Shown: piece by piece, positions 7,902 through 16,550 of the stretch
Position numbering within the stretch: position 1 is the stretch's first letter
How the letters are laid out: the number at the start of each line of letters is the position of its first letter
Origin: Sideroxydans sp.
GTDB lineage: Bacteria > Pseudomonadota > Gammaproteobacteria > Burkholderiales > Gallionellaceae
Reading direction: 5' to 3'
Length of the DNA: 64,000 nucleotides
Assembly: GCA_028687425.1 (NCBI GenBank)
Contig: JAQUAD010000002.1
Coordinates: 41,219 to 105,218 of the forward strand
The notes under the pieces: model-generated
The model's input: the letters and a program-made list of their open reading frames with translations, nothing else
What the model was told of the DNA's origin: nothing
The model's database searches: none
Position numbers and translations under genes: made by a program

Positions 7902-8420
7902 TTTCGGTCCTTCCTGAGATGGATGTTGTTCCGGATCTCAATAACCAAGCTGCTGTTTCAGTCCAGTGTATGGGCGTCCAGTTGATCCGGTTACAACGCT
8001 ACCGGCTGGAGATGCGCATGTATATCAGTATAAATATCTAGATGATTCACCCTTCGCCCGAGGATTACCCATTTGGCAGGTCTGATCGCGTTCGTTTTTC
8101 GTGGTGTCGGCGATGCATCGGGGGCACACCTCTGCAGGAACGAGGCGCTGTAGCTTGCAAAGTAATGCTGTAGTAATTTGGTCAGTTATCTGGCGCGACT
8201 GAATACAGGGGATGCCCCATGGATTCGGACTACGGCCGGTCGTAGCATGTACCCAAGCGCCAGTCCGCGTAATTCTGACAGGAGCAGCTTTCGCTCCTGC
8301 TGCTCGCTACTTCATGATTCCGGGCTGCGTGCTGGCCAAGGCCGGAGCAGTGACAGAGCGCGAGTCGAAGTGCGGTGTCCTGTCTTGGCGTGCGGTCAAT
8401 TGCTGAGCGAGGTGATCAAA
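7902..8420. other. 519-base gene-poor region
   Basis: No convincing gene. It holds the divergent upstream regions of the minus-strand paralog A and the plus-strand 36-aa gene. A 7-bp perfect hairpin (CAGGAGC, loop AGCTTTC, GCTCCTG) lies at 8279-8299. The element TGGGCGTC followed 20-odd bases later by AACGCTACCG (about 7970-8004) recurs upstream of paralog B. Short frames here have no ribosome site or usual codon pattern. Confidence 0.5.
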
Positions 8421-8531
8421 ATGAAAAAAATCAACGATGGAATCGCCAGTTTTGTGCGCTGGCTGCTGGCCGGCGTATTCTCTTTCATCATCGTATTGCC
8501 GACCTGGGTGTCGGTTACCTATGAGATATAG
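8421..8531 (+). CDS. 36-aa single-pass membrane peptide
   Basis: MKKINDGIASF is followed by one hydrophobic helix (WLLAGVFSFIIVLPTWVSV) and a three-residue tail. The ATG is preceded by GAGCGAGGTGATCAAA, a usable ribosome site. It sits between the two 77-aa paralogs but on the opposite strand. Too short for homology by eye; it could be a small stress or regulatory membrane peptide, or a chance frame. Confidence 0.45.
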   Translation: MKKINDGIASFVRWLLAGVFSFIIVLPTWVSVTYEI

Positions 8532-8551
8532 CCGGCAGCAGCTTGCAATTG

Positions 8552-8785
8552 CTAGCTGTTGGAAATGACGACGTTGCCTGTCGACTTTTCATCTTCATGC
8601 CGGATCACGGTGGCCGAGACCGTGATGTGCTCGTCCTTGCGCAGGCCGTAATGTTCTGTGAGCAGATGGGCGATCAGGTTGGCGTTGTTCTCGTCAGGCA
8701 CCAGCGCCATTGTGACGCTGTCCACAGGGTTGTGCAGCGTGATGCGATAGAAGTGAGCAGGAATGCGGATGTATGTGCGGTGCAT
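8552..8785 (-). CDS. 77-aa conserved protein, paralog B
   Basis: Paralog of the gene at 7668-7901 (57/77 identical). Conserved runs are MHRTYIR, PAHFYR, ALVPDENNA, RKDEHITVS and TVIRHEDE. Most changes are conservative (V/I, S/T, L/M, R/K), as expected for selection on the minus-strand frame rather than for a chance frame. Ribosome site GAGGATCATC. The region upstream shares an element with paralog A. Function unknown. Confidence 0.75.
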   Translation of the reverse strand: MHRTYIRIPAHFYRITLHNPVDSVTMALVPDENNANLIAHLLTEHYGLRKDEHITVSATVIRHEDEKSTGNVVISNS

Positions 8786-9024
8786 GATGATCCTCGATGG
8801 CTATGGTGCAGTTTTCCAATCGCGGGAATCGCCCTGACTTCGCAGCTCAATGTTTGGGCGTTCTGCGAACTTGGCGTAACGCTACCGCTAGATTTCCATT
8901 TTGTAAACGAGAATCATCATCAATCCGTTAAGGTTAGCTGGCACCGAATGATCCTTCAGGCTTGCAAGTCCATTGGCTACGGGGAAATCAGGCGAATTCC
9001 ACGTTGCAACTAACCGAATCCGGA

Positions 9025-9297
9025 ATGTCGATGATGATGCTGGAACTGCCTTCCATATGGAATATCGTGATTTCCACGGTCGTGTTCTTTGCCTCGGCAT
9101 GGTATTTCAATCGCTGGCTCAATGAACAGGGGCTTCCCAAAGGCATGACGCGGGGGCTGGCGGTGTTCGTGCTGGCCTATCTGGTTTCCTGGGGCGCCGG
9201 TGGATTGGTGGATTGGGTGGCAGGACCGCAGCCCCAGCTGGCCTTATCGCAGGATGCGTCCGGGCTGCTCAAGCAGTTGGACGAGTTGCGACGCTGA
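9025..9297 (+). CDS. Small membrane protein, about 90 aa
   Basis: Hydrophobic helices at about residues 8-26 (SIWNIVISTVVFFASAWYF) and 44-65 (GLAVFVLAYLVSWGAGGLV), then a polar C-terminal helix ending KQLDELRR. The frame is open back to 8962, but the residues added there look unlike coding sequence. I chose ATG 9025 (MSMMML) behind CCGGA. No family recognised. Confidence 0.6.
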   Translation: MSMMMLELPSIWNIVISTVVFFASAWYFNRWLNEQGLPKGMTRGLAVFVLAYLVSWGAGGLVDWVAGPQPQLALSQDASGLLKQLDELRR

Positions 9298-9427
9298 GTC
9301 TGAGGGCGAATAGACCTTGTTTATATTGTGGAAGATGCTTGGCGGTTATTTGACCCTGACTGTCTGGCACCCTATGCTGCACACATCTCGCTGACTTTCA
9401 CCGCGCTTTGCGGCTGCCGCATTCCCC

Positions 9428-10675
9428 ATGTTTCTTGACCCGCGCACCTTGTTGTTCTCCCTGATACTGGTTAACTCGCTCATGGTGTTGAGCCTTTTCG
9501 TCGCACACTCGGTCAAGGGACGCGAGCAAGGCTTGAAAAAGTGGGCGATGGCAGTATTGCTAGAAACGGTTACCTGGCTACTGGTCGCCGCGCGCGGTGT
9601 GGTGACCGATGAGCTGTCCATTGTGCTGGCCAATATGTTCAAGGCAGCTTCGTATGCATTCATGCTCTATGCCATCCATGAATTCCAGCGCCGTGATTTC
9701 TCATTGTGGAAACTGTTCTTGCCGGTGGTGGCGGTACTGCTGGTGTCCGGATCCCTGATGGGTGACATCGCCGGCCGATTTGTCTGGGTAGGGCTGATAT
9801 ACGCAACCCAAGTGGTGTTGATCGTGCATGCGCTGTTGTCGGATCCCGAGACGCGCCAGGGGCGTGCATGGCGCTTGTTATTCGGCGGTGCGCTCATGAT
9901 CCTGCTGGTGTTGGCTATACGGGCCGTGGCTGCTTTGTCGGGGCATGTTGATTTTGCCCAGCCGCAGAACCACATTGCTGTCCATTGGGTGCAGATCGTT
10001 TCCTTCATCGCGGTGATGACGATAACCTTGCTCGGTTCGGTCGGTTTTGTGCTGCTCATCAAGGAGCGTACCGACCGCGAGATCATGCAGCTGGCGATGA
10101 CCGACAGCTTGACCGGCGTACCCAATCGGCGTGCGCTGATTCAACAGGCCGAACTGCTGAAGGCGCAGCGCGGCGACAAGCCGGTTTCGTTGCTGATGAT
10201 AGACGTCGATCATTTCAAACGCATCAACGACACCTACGGACATCCGGCAGGCGATGAGGTACTGCGTCAGGCCACCGCGCTGATGACTCAGCGTCTGCGT
10301 GCCGGTGACGTATTGGGGCGTTACGGCGGCGAGGAGTTCTGCGTAATCGCACCTGATACGGATGCCAAGGGGGCCTCGATACTGGCCGAAACATTGCGCG
10401 AGATCATTGCGGTCAAACCCGTGCGGACGGAGGAGGCGGAAGTCTCTGTGACGATCAGTATCGGTGTTGCTTGTTGCGCTACTGATCAGAAGCGTGATTT
10501 GAAATCACTGCTGGCCGAAGCCGATGCGGCGCTGTATCAGGCCAAGCAGGAGGGGCGCAACCGGGTCGTATGCGCCGCCAGTTGCCTGGGGGAATTGCCA
10601 GGGCAGACTTCGCAAGCACGCGGGCCGGGACGTGATCATCCTGATCCTGTATCGTTCGGGAACGAGGGTGAATGA
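9428..10675 (+). CDS. Membrane diguanylate cyclase (GGDEF)
   Basis: 415 residues. The first about 215 hold six to seven transmembrane helices forming an undefined membrane sensor. The GGDEF domain spans roughly 220-385: TDSLTGVPNRRALIQQ, MIDVDHFKRINDTYGHPAGDEVL and the signature RYGGEEF at about 298-303. An inhibitory I-site RxxD (RAGD) stands five residues before it, so product inhibition by c-di-GMP is expected. The protein should make c-di-GMP from two GTP at the inner membrane. The last about 35 residues (GELPGQTSQARGPGRDHP) are a low-complexity tail. No ribosome site is strong; the ATG choice rests on the following hydrophobic start. Confidence 0.9.
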   Translation: MFLDPRTLLFSLILVNSLMVLSLFVAHSVKGREQGLKKWAMAVLLETVTWLLVAARGVVTDELSIVLANMFKAASYAFMLYAIHEFQRRDFSLWKLFLPVVAVLLVSGSLMGDIAGRFVWVGLIYATQVVLIVHALLSDPETRQGRAWRLLFGGALMILLVLAIRAVAALSGHVDFAQPQNHIAVHWVQIVSFIAVMTITLLGSVGFVLLIKERTDREIMQLAMTDSLTGVPNRRALIQQAELLKAQRGDKPVSLLMIDVDHFKRINDTYGHPAGDEVLRQATALMTQRLRAGDVLGRYGGEEFCVIAPDTDAKGASILAETLREIIAVKPVRTEEAEVSVTISIGVACCATDQKRDLKSLLAEADAALYQAKQEGRNRVVCAASCLGELPGQTSQARGPGRDHPDPVSFGNEGE

Positions 10676-10711
10676 CCGCATTATTCATTACTGGGCATGG
10701 GCAGGATAGAT

Positions 10712-11140
10712 ATGAGTCAGGCATTTCTGGATCGAATGAAGGGATCTTTTCGCGGCATGTTGCACTGGACCGACCTGGATGCTTTATGGGCGGCTGTGCG
10801 GGCAAAGCCGGATGGGTGGTATATCAGTATGGTCGGCGAGGAGCCGGTGCTGCAAACCATGACGGTCGAGGCATTGAATGACTTCCTCTTGGAGATTGAT
10901 GCGTTGCTGCGGCGCGAGCATGACTGTTCGCACTGCGGTATCGTGTATGCCGACGATATGGATGATCCTACCCTGATCAAGATCCACGATCCGGGCAGTG
11001 TCGGCAGTTCGTGCAGCAGTACCCCGGTTCCGCCGCGCTGGATGCTGAGCCGCCTGCCGCCATCCCTGATTGAGGATACTGCTCCAGTGCCGGGTAATCG
11101 CAGGCGCTGGTGGCAAAAGCTGTTCGGAGTAAGGAAGTAA
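10712..11140 (+). CDS. Hypothetical protein with CxxC, 142 aa
   Basis: Soluble protein of unknown family. It contains HDCSHCGIVYADD, a CxxC in a position that could bind metal, followed by a Ser/Pro-rich linker and a basic Trp-rich tail (RRRWWQKLFGVRK). It lies between two c-di-GMP genes and could be co-transcribed with either. ATG 10712 has AGGATAG eight bases upstream; 10697 is an alternative start. Confidence 0.6.
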   Translation: MSQAFLDRMKGSFRGMLHWTDLDALWAAVRAKPDGWYISMVGEEPVLQTMTVEALNDFLLEIDALLRREHDCSHCGIVYADDMDDPTLIKIHDPGSVGSSCSSTPVPPRWMLSRLPPSLIEDTAPVPGNRRRWWQKLFGVRK

Positions 11141-11200
11141 AGCTCGCGAGGGCGGTGCGCGCATGCGCCGTTTGCGCTGTTGATTGAAACAGGAGGGCGT

Positions 11201-13459
11201 ATGGAGTTGCTGCCGTTCTTCAGTAGACATCGTGCGATCTATCTGCGCTATACCCTGCTGGGTCTGGCGCTTGTGCTGGCTTTCGCTTCGGTCCAGTTAT
11301 TCCTGCTGCTGGACAATGCGGTTCCGCGTAATTTCATCGTTCCCACCCTGCTGGGTCTGGTCATCGGACTGTTGCTATCGACACTGGTTGCGATGCGGAG
11401 CGAGATCATAAGCAGCCAGCGACTGTTCCGTGCCGTGGCCGATCTGGCACAGGAATTCATCTATGTGCGCAACACTGAGGGCGTCTACGAATATGTGTCT
11501 CCCTCATGTCTGCCAACCACCGGATATAGCCAAGATGATTTCTATGCACAGCCACACCTGATGTCGCGTCTGGTGCTGGAGGAAGATCGCGATATCTGGG
11601 ATCGTCATGTGTTCCAGATGCACGAGCAGGGCAAGCCTGAAAGTCTGCTGATCCGCATCAGGGCACGCGACGGGGAGATACGCTGGCTGGAACATATATG
11701 CAGCGACTTGCGCGACGAACGGGGAAGGTTGCTCGGGGTGCGTTCGACCAATCTTGATGTTACCGGGCGCATGCTGAAGGAGCATCAGCTGGCGATTGCA
11801 GCGACCGCATTCGAGACGCACGATGCCATCCTGATCACCGATGCGGAAACCCGGATCATCCGTGCGAACAAGGCATTTACCGAGATCACCGGTTATGAGC
11901 CGGAGGAGGTGATCGGGAAAACGCCTGCCATCCTGAAGTCGGGCAAGCATGACAAGGCTTTCTACGAGGAGATGTGGGCGACCCTGCTGCGCGATGGGCG
12001 GTGGGAAGGTGAGTTGCTGGACCGTCGCAAGAACGGGGAGATATATCCCAAGCAGCTGACCATCACGGCGGTCAGGAACGAACAGGGCGAGGTGACAAAC
12101 TACGTCGGAATATTCAGCGATATCACCACCCGCAAGGCTGCTGAAGAAGAGATCAATCGCCTTGCCTACTACGATACGCTCACTTCATTACCCAACCGCC
12201 GTCTGCTGATAGATCATCTGCAGCTGGCGATGGCAGCGAGTGATCGCAACCAGAGTTATGGTGCAGTGCTTTTCATCGATCTGGACAACTTCAAGGATCT
12301 GAACGATACGCAAGGTCACGATGTCGGCGACCAGTTGCTGGTGGAAGTGGCGCACAGGCTGCTTGCCTGCGTGCGCACCGGAGATACTGTGGCCAGGCTG
12401 GGCGGGGATGAGTTCGTGGTCATGCTAGCCAATCTGTTCGATACCGAGCTGGATGTGGTGCCGCGGGCAGAGTCGGTGGCGACCAAGGTGCTCTCGTCAC
12501 TCAATTTGCCCTACCAGCTCAACGGACAGCAATATCACGGCACGGCGAGCATCGGCGTGACGTTGTTCCACGGTACCGAGAAAAGTGTGGACGAGTTACT
12601 CAAGCATTCAGATTTGGCGCTGTATCAGGCCAAGAACCACGGGCGTGCGACGCTGCGCTTCTTCGATCCTTCCATGCAACAGGCGCTGGAGTTGCGTGCC
12701 CAACTGAGCAAGGACATGCATTTGGCCTTGCGTGAGCAGCAGTTCAAGTTGTATTTCCAGCCGCAGGTTAATGCAGAGGGGCGCTGTGTTGGTGCCGAGG
12801 TGTTGCTCAGGTGGGAACATCCTGAGCGTGGCCTGTTGCTGCCTAACGTATTCATCCCGCATGCGGAGGAATCCGGGATGATCGCCGACATCGACTACTG
12901 GGTATTGCGAGAGGCCTGCCAGCGCTTGCAGAGTTGGCAGGGTAAGGGACCGGCGCGCATTCCGCTGGCAGTCAATGTCTCGGCAGCTGCCTTCATGCGT
13001 CCCGATTTTGTCGATGATGTATTGTCCATCGTCAACAGTACGGGAATCGATCAAGGATTGCTCAAACTGGAGCTGACCGAAACTTCCCTGATCAATGGCT
13101 TGGAAGAGGCTAAAGGCAGGATAGGCCGTCTCAAGTCGGCCGGTATCTGCTTCTCGCTGGATGATTTCGGGACGGGATATTCCTCGCTCTCCTATCTGCG
13201 CCAGTTGCCGATCAGTCAGTTGAAGATCGATCGCGCCTTTGTGCGCAACGTCGTCACCGAAGCGGGCGATGCGATGATCGCGAAGACCATCATCGACATG
13301 GCGCAGAATCTCGGCCTGGAACTCGTGGCAGAAGGGGTGGAGACGCAGGCTCAGTTCGACCTGCTGGTATCCTTCGGCTGTCGCACGTTCCAGGGCTATC
13401 TGTTTTCCCGGCCTTTGACGTTGAGTGACTTCGAGAGCGACAACTGGTCGAGCGCATAA
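11201..13459 (+). CDS. PAS-PAS-GGDEF-EAL signalling protein
   Basis: 752 residues. Two transmembrane helices (about 12-32 and 42-62) are followed directly by PAS 1 (about 78-200), PAS 2 (about 205-325, with GEIYPKQLTITAVRNEQGEVTNYVGIF split typical of PAS-PAC), a GGDEF domain (about 330-490, RLGGDEF near 400 with an RTGD I-site five residues before) and an EAL domain (about 500-745). EAL catalytic residues are all visible: EVLLR (EAL variant), NVSA, ELTE, DDFGTG, LKID, AEGVE and FQGY. It could both make and hydrolyse c-di-GMP. The start at 11201 is fixed by AGGAGGGCGT; the open frame goes further upstream. Confidence 0.92.
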   Translation: MELLPFFSRHRAIYLRYTLLGLALVLAFASVQLFLLLDNAVPRNFIVPTLLGLVIGLLLSTLVAMRSEIISSQRLFRAVADLAQEFIYVRNTEGVYEYVSPSCLPTTGYSQDDFYAQPHLMSRLVLEEDRDIWDRHVFQMHEQGKPESLLIRIRARDGEIRWLEHICSDLRDERGRLLGVRSTNLDVTGRMLKEHQLAIAATAFETHDAILITDAETRIIRANKAFTEITGYEPEEVIGKTPAILKSGKHDKAFYEEMWATLLRDGRWEGELLDRRKNGEIYPKQLTITAVRNEQGEVTNYVGIFSDITTRKAAEEEINRLAYYDTLTSLPNRRLLIDHLQLAMAASDRNQSYGAVLFIDLDNFKDLNDTQGHDVGDQLLVEVAHRLLACVRTGDTVARLGGDEFVVMLANLFDTELDVVPRAESVATKVLSSLNLPYQLNGQQYHGTASIGVTLFHGTEKSVDELLKHSDLALYQAKNHGRATLRFFDPSMQQALELRAQLSKDMHLALREQQFKLYFQPQVNAEGRCVGAEVLLRWEHPERGLLLPNVFIPHAEESGMIADIDYWVLREACQRLQSWQGKGPARIPLAVNVSAAAFMRPDFVDDVLSIVNSTGIDQGLLKLELTETSLINGLEEAKGRIGRLKSAGICFSLDDFGTGYSSLSYLRQLPISQLKIDRAFVRNVVTEAGDAMIAKTIIDMAQNLGLELVAEGVETQAQFDLLVSFGCRTFQGYLFSRPLTLSDFESDNWSSA

Positions 13460-13513
13460 GCAGATGCGGTTTGTTGCCTGAAGAGTTGGCAATTTTTTCG
13501 ATGGGGGCGAGGC

Positions 13514-14173
13514 GTGAAGATCCGCATTATGGCAACGCAGGATATCGAGGCTGCGACCGACCTGCAGGAGCGGGTCTATTCGGCGATCCCGCCATTCACT
13601 CGACAGCAGTTCGAGAGTCTGCTTGAGCATTTTCCGAATGGGCAGTTCGTTGCCGAGCTGGATGGCGAGATCGTCGGACTGGCAGTGTCGCTGGTGATCA
13701 CCTGGGACGATTACAGTCTGCATCACACCTGGGACAGCGTGACCAACCAGGGATATTTCGATACGCACGATATGAGCGGCCGCACCTTGTACGGTGCGGA
13801 AGTGTGCGTGGATCCCGATGTGCGGAACCAGGGTGTGGGACATGGCCTGTATGAGGCGCGACGCATGCTGTGTCGTGCCATGAACCTGAAACGCATCATC
13901 GCCGGCGGGCGCTTGCCGGGATATCACAAGGTGGCGGAGCGGATGCCGCCGGAGGAGTATGCCAAGCGTGTGATCTGGGGCGATCTGTACGATGCGGTGC
14001 TGCGCTTTCAGCTGGGGGAAGGTTTCAACTATTGCGGCATCCTGAAAGGCTATCTGCCTGCCGACGACGATTCGCTGGGCAATGCTGCGCTGATCGTCTG
14101 GCTCAACCCGGATTTCGATGCTTCGCGGCCGACCGTTTTGCCACCCGTCAACCTGTTGCAGGAGGGGATATGA
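13514..14173 (+). CDS. GNAT-family acetyltransferase paired with an amidohydrolase
   Basis: 219 residues, GTG start behind GGGGGCGAGG. Motif A is GAEVCVDPDVRNQGVGHGLYEARR; the rest (GRLPGYHKVAERMPPEEY, GFNYCGILKGYLPADDDS) is shared with GNAT domains that precede nitrilase domains in single fused proteins of other bacteria. The TGA overlaps the ATG of the next gene (ATGA), so translation is probably coupled. The substrate is unknown; the pairing suggests that acetylation and amide hydrolysis act on related molecules (inference). Confidence 0.85.
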   Translation: MKIRIMATQDIEAATDLQERVYSAIPPFTRQQFESLLEHFPNGQFVAELDGEIVGLAVSLVITWDDYSLHHTWDSVTNQGYFDTHDMSGRTLYGAEVCVDPDVRNQGVGHGLYEARRMLCRAMNLKRIIAGGRLPGYHKVAERMPPEEYAKRVIWGDLYDAVLRFQLGEGFNYCGILKGYLPADDDSLGNAALIVWLNPDFDASRPTVLPPVNLLQEGI

Positions 14174-15042
14174 GAGTACGCATCGCAGCAGTGCAGTACA
14201 GGTTGCGTCATATAGACGACTGGGAGGGCTTTGCCAACCAGGTGCGCTTCGTGCTGCATAGCGCAGCCGATTATCAGCCGCATTATGTGTTGTTGCCGGA
14301 GATATTCACCACCCAGATCCTGTCGTTCATGGATAACGAGGATGTGCCCAAGGCGGTGCGCGAGTTGAGTGAATATACCGAGCGCTATGTCGAACTGTTG
14401 CGCGGCCTGGCGATGAAGCACCAGTTCTTCCTGATCGGCGGCAGCCATCCGACCATGCGCGAAGGCAGGCTGTTGAATACTGCCTACCTGTTCACGCCGG
14501 GCGGCGAGGTGCATACGCAGGACAAGATCCACCGCACGCGCTGGGAGAAAGAGAAGTGGCATACCGACCACGGCGAGTCGCTCAAGGTGTTCCATACGCC
14601 GCATGCCAAGATCGGCATCCTGATCTGTTACGACATCGAGTTCCCGGAACTGGCGCGCCGCTTGTCGGAAGAGGGCGCGGAGATCGTGTTCGTACCGTCC
14701 TGTACCGACGACCGGCAGGGCTTCCTGCGCGTGCGTTATTGCTGCCATGCGCGTGCGATCGAGAACCAGATCTACGTCGCGATGACCAGTACCGTGGGCA
14801 ACCTGCCGGTGGCGGGGCTGCGGCTGCATTACGGCCAGGCATCCATCATCACGCCGTCCGACTTTCCGTTCGCGCGTGACGGCATCGCTGCCGAAGGGGT
14901 GATGAACGAGGAACAGATCGTGGTGGCCGATGTGGATCTCGCCCTGCTGGACGAGAACCGGCTCAAGGGCACCACCATCCCGCTGCTGGACAAGCGTGCA
15001 GATTTTTACAACGAGAAAGCGGTGAATGTCACCGTATCCTGA
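14170..15042 (+). CDS. Carbon-nitrogen hydrolase (nitrilase superfamily)
   Basis: 290 residues. The Glu-Lys-Cys catalytic triad is visible: VLLPEIF (Glu about 45), KIHRTRWEKE (Lys about 119) and ILICYDIEFPEL (Cys about 156). A second conserved block, VPSCTDDRQGFLRVRYCCHARAIENQIYVAM, is typical of the branch found fused to GNAT domains. The gene starts at 14170, overlapping the GNAT stop by 4 bases; the frame remains open to 13870 inside the GNAT gene, but AGGAGGGGAT supports 14170. It hydrolyses an amide, substrate unknown. The PepD gene follows after 2 bases. Confidence 0.9.
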   Translation: MRVRIAAVQYRLRHIDDWEGFANQVRFVLHSAADYQPHYVLLPEIFTTQILSFMDNEDVPKAVRELSEYTERYVELLRGLAMKHQFFLIGGSHPTMREGRLLNTAYLFTPGGEVHTQDKIHRTRWEKEKWHTDHGESLKVFHTPHAKIGILICYDIEFPELARRLSEEGAEIVFVPSCTDDRQGFLRVRYCCHARAIENQIYVAMTSTVGNLPVAGLRLHYGQASIITPSDFPFARDGIAAEGVMNEEQIVVADVDLALLDENRLKGTTIPLLDKRADFYNEKAVNVTVS

Positions 15043-15044
15043 AT

Positions 15045-16529
15045 ATGGCAGAAACAATGAATGAATCGCCTTTGAGCGTATTGCATCCGACTCAAGTCTG
15101 GTCCCACTTCGCTACCTTGTGTGCGATCCCGCGTCCGTCCTATCACGAGCATGCACTCAAGCAACATCTTGCTGCCTGGGCCGATGCTCACGGCATCGCG
15201 CATTTCGAGGATGCCGTCGGCAATCTCATCCTGCAGAAGCCCGCCAGCCCCGGCTGCGAATCCGCGCCCGGCGTGATCCTGCAAGGGCATCTGGACATGG
15301 TGTGTCAGGCCAATGCGGGCACGGTGCATGACTTTGAGCGCGACCCCATCCAGATAGTCGTGCGCGATGGCTGGGTGATCGCGGAGAACACCACGCTGGG
15401 CGCAGACAACGGCATCGGCGTGGCGCTGGCTCTGGCGGCACTGGAAGCGGAGGGACTTGAGCATCCGGCACTGGAAGTGTTGCTGACCATCAACGAAGAG
15501 TCGGGCATGGACGGCGCGCGCGGCTTGGCCCCCGGCACGCTGCAGGGCCAGTACCTCCTCAATCTGGACACCGAGGAATGGGGGCATTTCTACCTGGGGT
15601 GCGCGGGCGGCGTAGATGTCGAGGTGCGTCATATCAGTGAGATGGAAGCGCTGCCGCCGGACTACGCGGTACTGCGTTTCGATGTGTCCGGCTTGCGCGG
15701 CGGCCATTCCGGTATCGACATCCATCTCGGTCGCGGCAATGCCATCAAGTTGCTGGCTGAAGCTTTGCGCGATCTGGCTGCACATACCGATGTGCGCCTG
15801 ATCGAGATGCAGGGCGGCAGTGCGCGCAACGCCATCCCGCGCGAGGCGTTCGCCATCTGCGCAGTGCCGCTTGCTGCCGTTTCCGGCATAGATGAATGGG
15901 CGGAGCATCGTTTGACCTCATGGCAGCACCGCTTCTCGGATGTGGATGCGGGCATCGCCTTCGGTTATGAGCTGGACGAGATGCCGGTGGGGCAGGCGGT
16001 GAGCGCAACGGAGCGCGACCATCTGCTGGGTTTTCTGGACAACGTGGTCAATGGCGTGTCGCGCATCAGCGACGATTTTGCCGGTGTGACTGACACCTCG
16101 AGCAATCTGGGTATATTCAAGCTGTCACAGGGTGAAAGTAAAGTGACCTTCAAAGTGCGCTCACTGCTGGATGCGCGCGCTGACGTGCTGGCCGACAAGC
16201 TGGTCTCGTTCGCCGCCGGTTACGGTCTGCGTGCATACAAAGACGGAACCTATCCGGGTTGGACGCCGAATCCGGCGTCGCCGTTGCTGGCCTTGTGCCA
16301 GCAGGTGTACGAGGCTCAGTTCGGTGCGCCGGCGTCGCTGCAGGTGATCCATGCAGGGCTGGAGTGCGGACTGCTGGCGGCCAGCCATCCGCATCTGGAC
16401 ATGATCTCGTTCGGGCCCGACATACGCGGGGCGCATGCGCCGGGCGAGAAGGTGGAGATCGCCTCCGTCGAGTACTGCTGGACGTTGTTGCAGGCGGTGT
16501 TGCGGGCTTTGGCAAAGCCCGTCGCCTGA
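15045..16529 (+). CDS. pepD: Cytosol non-specific dipeptidase (aminoacyl-histidine dipeptidase)
   Basis: 494 residues, family M20C zinc peptidase, usual length. Metal-binding motifs: VILQGHLDMVCQ (His, Asp), TLGADNGIGVALALA (bridging Asp), TINEESGMDGARGL (catalytic Glu and metal Glu), NLDTEEWG and the C-terminal HAGLECGLLA (His, Glu). The dimerisation or lid domain is the middle part from SGLRGGHSGIDIHLGRGNAIK. It releases amino acids from dipeptides such as beta-Ala-His. Its ATG lies 2 bases after the amidohydrolase stop, giving an operon GNAT, amidohydrolase, pepD. An alternative start is 15057. Confidence 0.93.
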   Translation: MAETMNESPLSVLHPTQVWSHFATLCAIPRPSYHEHALKQHLAAWADAHGIAHFEDAVGNLILQKPASPGCESAPGVILQGHLDMVCQANAGTVHDFERDPIQIVVRDGWVIAENTTLGADNGIGVALALAALEAEGLEHPALEVLLTINEESGMDGARGLAPGTLQGQYLLNLDTEEWGHFYLGCAGGVDVEVRHISEMEALPPDYAVLRFDVSGLRGGHSGIDIHLGRGNAIKLLAEALRDLAAHTDVRLIEMQGGSARNAIPREAFAICAVPLAAVSGIDEWAEHRLTSWQHRFSDVDAGIAFGYELDEMPVGQAVSATERDHLLGFLDNVVNGVSRISDDFAGVTDTSSNLGIFKLSQGESKVTFKVRSLLDARADVLADKLVSFAAGYGLRAYKDGTYPGWTPNPASPLLALCQQVYEAQFGAPASLQVIHAGLECGLLAASHPHLDMISFGPDIRGAHAPGEKVEIASVEYCWTLLQAVLRALAKPVA

Positions 16530-16534
16530 TTTGC

Positions 16535-16550
16535 CTGTTCAACTGAACAG
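16535..16550. terminator. Hairpin at convergent gene ends
   Basis: CTGTTC, loop AACT, GAACAG is a perfect 6-bp stem (7 bp if the loop closes) between pepD and the convergent minus-strand gene, and overlaps the latter's stop codon. A second perfect hairpin (GGGCTTT, GGC, AAAGCCC) lies just inside the 3' end of pepD at 16504-16520. Together they may end both transcripts; there is no T-run. Confidence 0.45.

Noticed and set aside
8543..9013. 156-aa plus-strand frame across paralog B
   Set aside because: It is antisense to the conserved 77-aa gene; conservative changes between paralogs fit the minus frame.
12791..12800. EVL in place of EAL as sign of a dead phosphodiesterase domain
   Set aside because: The second position of EAL varies naturally; the essential Glu, Asn, Asp pair, Lys and Gln residues are all present, so activity is expected.
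13870..14169. Longer start for the carbon-nitrogen hydrolase
   Set aside because: The extension lies inside the GNAT gene in another frame; AGGAGGGGAT and the ATGA overlap favour 14170.
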